DNA from: Candidatus Brevefilum sp.
GTDB lineage: Bacteria > Chloroflexota > Anaerolineae > Anaerolineales > Anaerolineaceae
Assembly (NCBI GenBank): GCA_007135845.1
Contig: SLIC01000089.1
Coordinates: 1 to 5,123, forward strand
Direction: 5' to 3'
DNA: 5,123 bases
Shown here: positions 3,838 through 5,123 of the stretch, piece after piece
Layout: each line of letters opens with the position of its first letter
Numbering within the stretch: position 1 is the stretch's first letter
Made by a program: the position numbers and the translations under genes
The notes under the pieces: model-generated
What the model was told of the DNA's origin: nothing
What the model saw: only the letters and a program-made list of their open reading frames with translations
Database searches by the model: none

Positions 3838-5123
3838 ATGAATGAATTAACCCGCACCCCCGATTGGGTCAAGAACGCAATATTTTACCAAATATTTCCG
3901 GATCGATTTGCAAAATCTGAACACCTCGAAAAACCCACTCACATTGAGCCATGGCATTCCCCGTTGACACGGTTTGGCTTCAAAGGTGGTGATTTGTTGG
4001 GGGTTTACGAGAAACTGGATTATCTGCAAGATCTGGGGATTACGGCCCTTTACTTTAACCCAATCTTTGCTTCGGCTGCCAATCATCGCTACCACACCTT
4101 CGACTATTATCAAGTCGACCCGATTCTCGGCGGCAACAAAGCCTATTTCAAACTCCTCGAAGAAGCCCATCGCCGCGGTATGCACATCATTCTGGATGGC
4201 GTTTTCAATCATGCCAGCCGGGGCTTTTTTCAATTTCACCATATCCTTGAAAATGGTGAGAAGTCGCCATACCTGGATTGGTTTTCAGTTTATGGGTTCC
4301 CGATGAATGCCTACCAGGGTAAACCAAACTATTCTGCCTGGTGGAATTTGCCTGCGCTGCCGCAATTCAACACCGATAATCCCCGGGTAAGGGATTTCCT
4401 GTTTGGGGTTGCCCAGTATTGGATTGAAAATGGTGCAGATGGTTGGCGTTTGGACGTTCCTTTTGAGATCAAAGATGAATCATTCTGGCGCCAATTTCGT
4501 GAAGTAACCAAAGCTCCTAATCCTGAGGCTTACCTGGTGGGTGAGATCCCTTCTGAAGCACAAGAGTGGTTACAAGGAGATATGTTTGATGGCGTGATGA
4601 ATTATCAATTCAGCGCCGCTTGTGTTGGCTTCTTTGGTGCTGGCAGCAGGGATGAAGCCATGATCGCTGGCATGATGGGATTGCCAGAGGTACCAGAATT
4701 AGATGCGGCGGCTTTTGCTCAACGAACAAAAGAGCTTTTGGAGATTTATCCACGGCAGAACGCACTGGCTCAGCTTAACTTGATGGACAGCCATGATATG
4801 CCGCGCTTCCTGAGCATGGTCAGCGGGAAAAAAGCCGCTTTCAAGCTGGCGACTTTGTTCCAAATGACCTATCCTGGTGCCCCCTGTATTTATTACGGCA
4901 ACGAGATCGGGATGATGGGTGGTCGTGATCCTGAATGTCGAGCGCCTTTCAATTGGGATGAGTCTCAATGGGATCATGATCTGCGGAATGCGATCAAGAT
5001 ATATGCTCATTTGCGACTGGAACATGCGGTTTTGCGTACCGGTGAATATGTGCCGGTTTATGCCGAGGGACGACAGATGGCTTTCTTGCGTCACCTCGAT
5101 GGACAGCGAATGCTGATCCTGCT
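3838..5123 (+). CDS. GH13 alpha-amylase-family glycosidase, neopullulanase/cyclomaltodextrinase-like (C-terminus off window)
   Basis: This is a retaining alpha-glucan hydrolase of the (beta/alpha)8 barrel family; 428 residues are visible. Conserved regions appear in order: FYQIFPDRF (16-24), GGDLLGVYEKLDYLQDLGI (50-68), NHRYHTFDYY (82-91), region I DGVFNH (120-125), region V LPQFN (174-178), region II GWRLDV with nucleophile Asp206 (202-207), region III LVGE with acid/base Glu236 (233-236), and region IV DSHD with Asp320 (317-320). All three catalytic acids are present. The run GEIPSEAQEWLQGDMFDGVM resembles the neopullulanase/maltogenic amylase subgroup (GEIWHDA..WL.GD.FD.VMNY). The usual N-terminal CBM34-type domain of that subgroup is absent: the barrel begins almost at residue 12. 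There is no signal peptide, so it should act in the cytoplasm on maltodextrins or similar oligosaccharides. Domain C has just begun near residue 400 when the window ends. Exact specificity is uncertain. Confidence 0.93.
   Translation, partial: MNELTRTPDWVKNAIFYQIFPDRFAKSEHLEKPTHIEPWHSPLTRFGFKGGDLLGVYEKLDYLQDLGITALYFNPIFASAANHRYHTFDYYQVDPILGGNKAYFKLLEEAHRRGMHIILDGVFNHASRGFFQFHHILENGEKSPYLDWFSVYGFPMNAYQGKPNYSAWWNLPALPQFNTDNPRVRDFLFGVAQYWIENGADGWRLDVPFEIKDESFWRQFREVTKAPNPEAYLVGEIPSEAQEWLQGDMFDGVMNYQFSAACVGFFGAGSRDEAMIAGMMGLPEVPELDAAAFAQRTKELLEIYPRQNALAQLNLMDSHDMPRFLSMVSGKKAAFKLATLFQMTYPGAPCIYYGNEIGMMGGRDPECRAPFNWDESQWDHDLRNAIKIYAHLRLEHAVLRTGEYVPVYAEGRQMAFLRHLDGQRMLIL

Noticed and set aside
3847..4242. 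Minus-strand 131-codon frame and others inside the GH13 gene
   Set aside because: They are shadows of a clearly coding plus-strand gene with all GH13 motifs.

Overview
The window looks like chromosomal DNA of a bacterium, most likely a member of the Chloroflexota (Anaerolineae-like). This placement is an inference. It rests on moderate GC genes, a family-5 solute-binding lipoprotein with an acidic Pro/Val/Glu linker after the lipidated Cys, and an Asp/Gly-rich insertion in the partner permease that I recall from such genomes. It was not tested by any search.

Layout. On the minus strand, reading right to left, are a selenocysteine tRNA gene (selC, 3547-3454), a 381-bp leader and promoter region, a lipoprotein substrate-binding protein of an ABC importer (3072-1390), a strong intercistronic hairpin (1372-1342), a DppB/OppB-type permease (1272-241), and the first 58 codons of a DppC/OppC-type permease (174 to the left edge). 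The ATPase genes are not in the window; if present they should lie beyond the left edge. On the plus strand, divergent from selC across a 290-bp gap, is a cytoplasmic GH13 alpha-amylase-family glycosidase of neopullulanase/cyclomaltodextrinase type (3838 to the right edge, C-terminus missing).

How the parts fit. The binding protein and two permeases form one typical peptide/nickel/oligosaccharide-type (family 5) importer. Its substrate cannot be read from sequence. Some family-5 binding proteins carry oligosaccharides and the divergent glycosidase has no signal peptide, so import followed by intracellular cleavage of a glucan oligosaccharide is possible. A selC gene and two separate promoters lie between them, so this link is weak. 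The tRNA-Sec has an 8-bp acceptor stem, a 6-bp D stem with a 4-base loop, a UCA anticodon and a long variable arm. It implies that this organism decodes some UGA codons as selenocysteine; selA, selB and selD are not in the window.

The clearest points for a second look are the selC gene, its promoter placed so that transcription would start at about the first base of the mature tRNA, the intercistronic hairpin, and a Met-Lys-stop mini-ORF with a strong ribosome binding site in the transporter leader. I found no mobile element, CRISPR array or obviously new multi-gene system.
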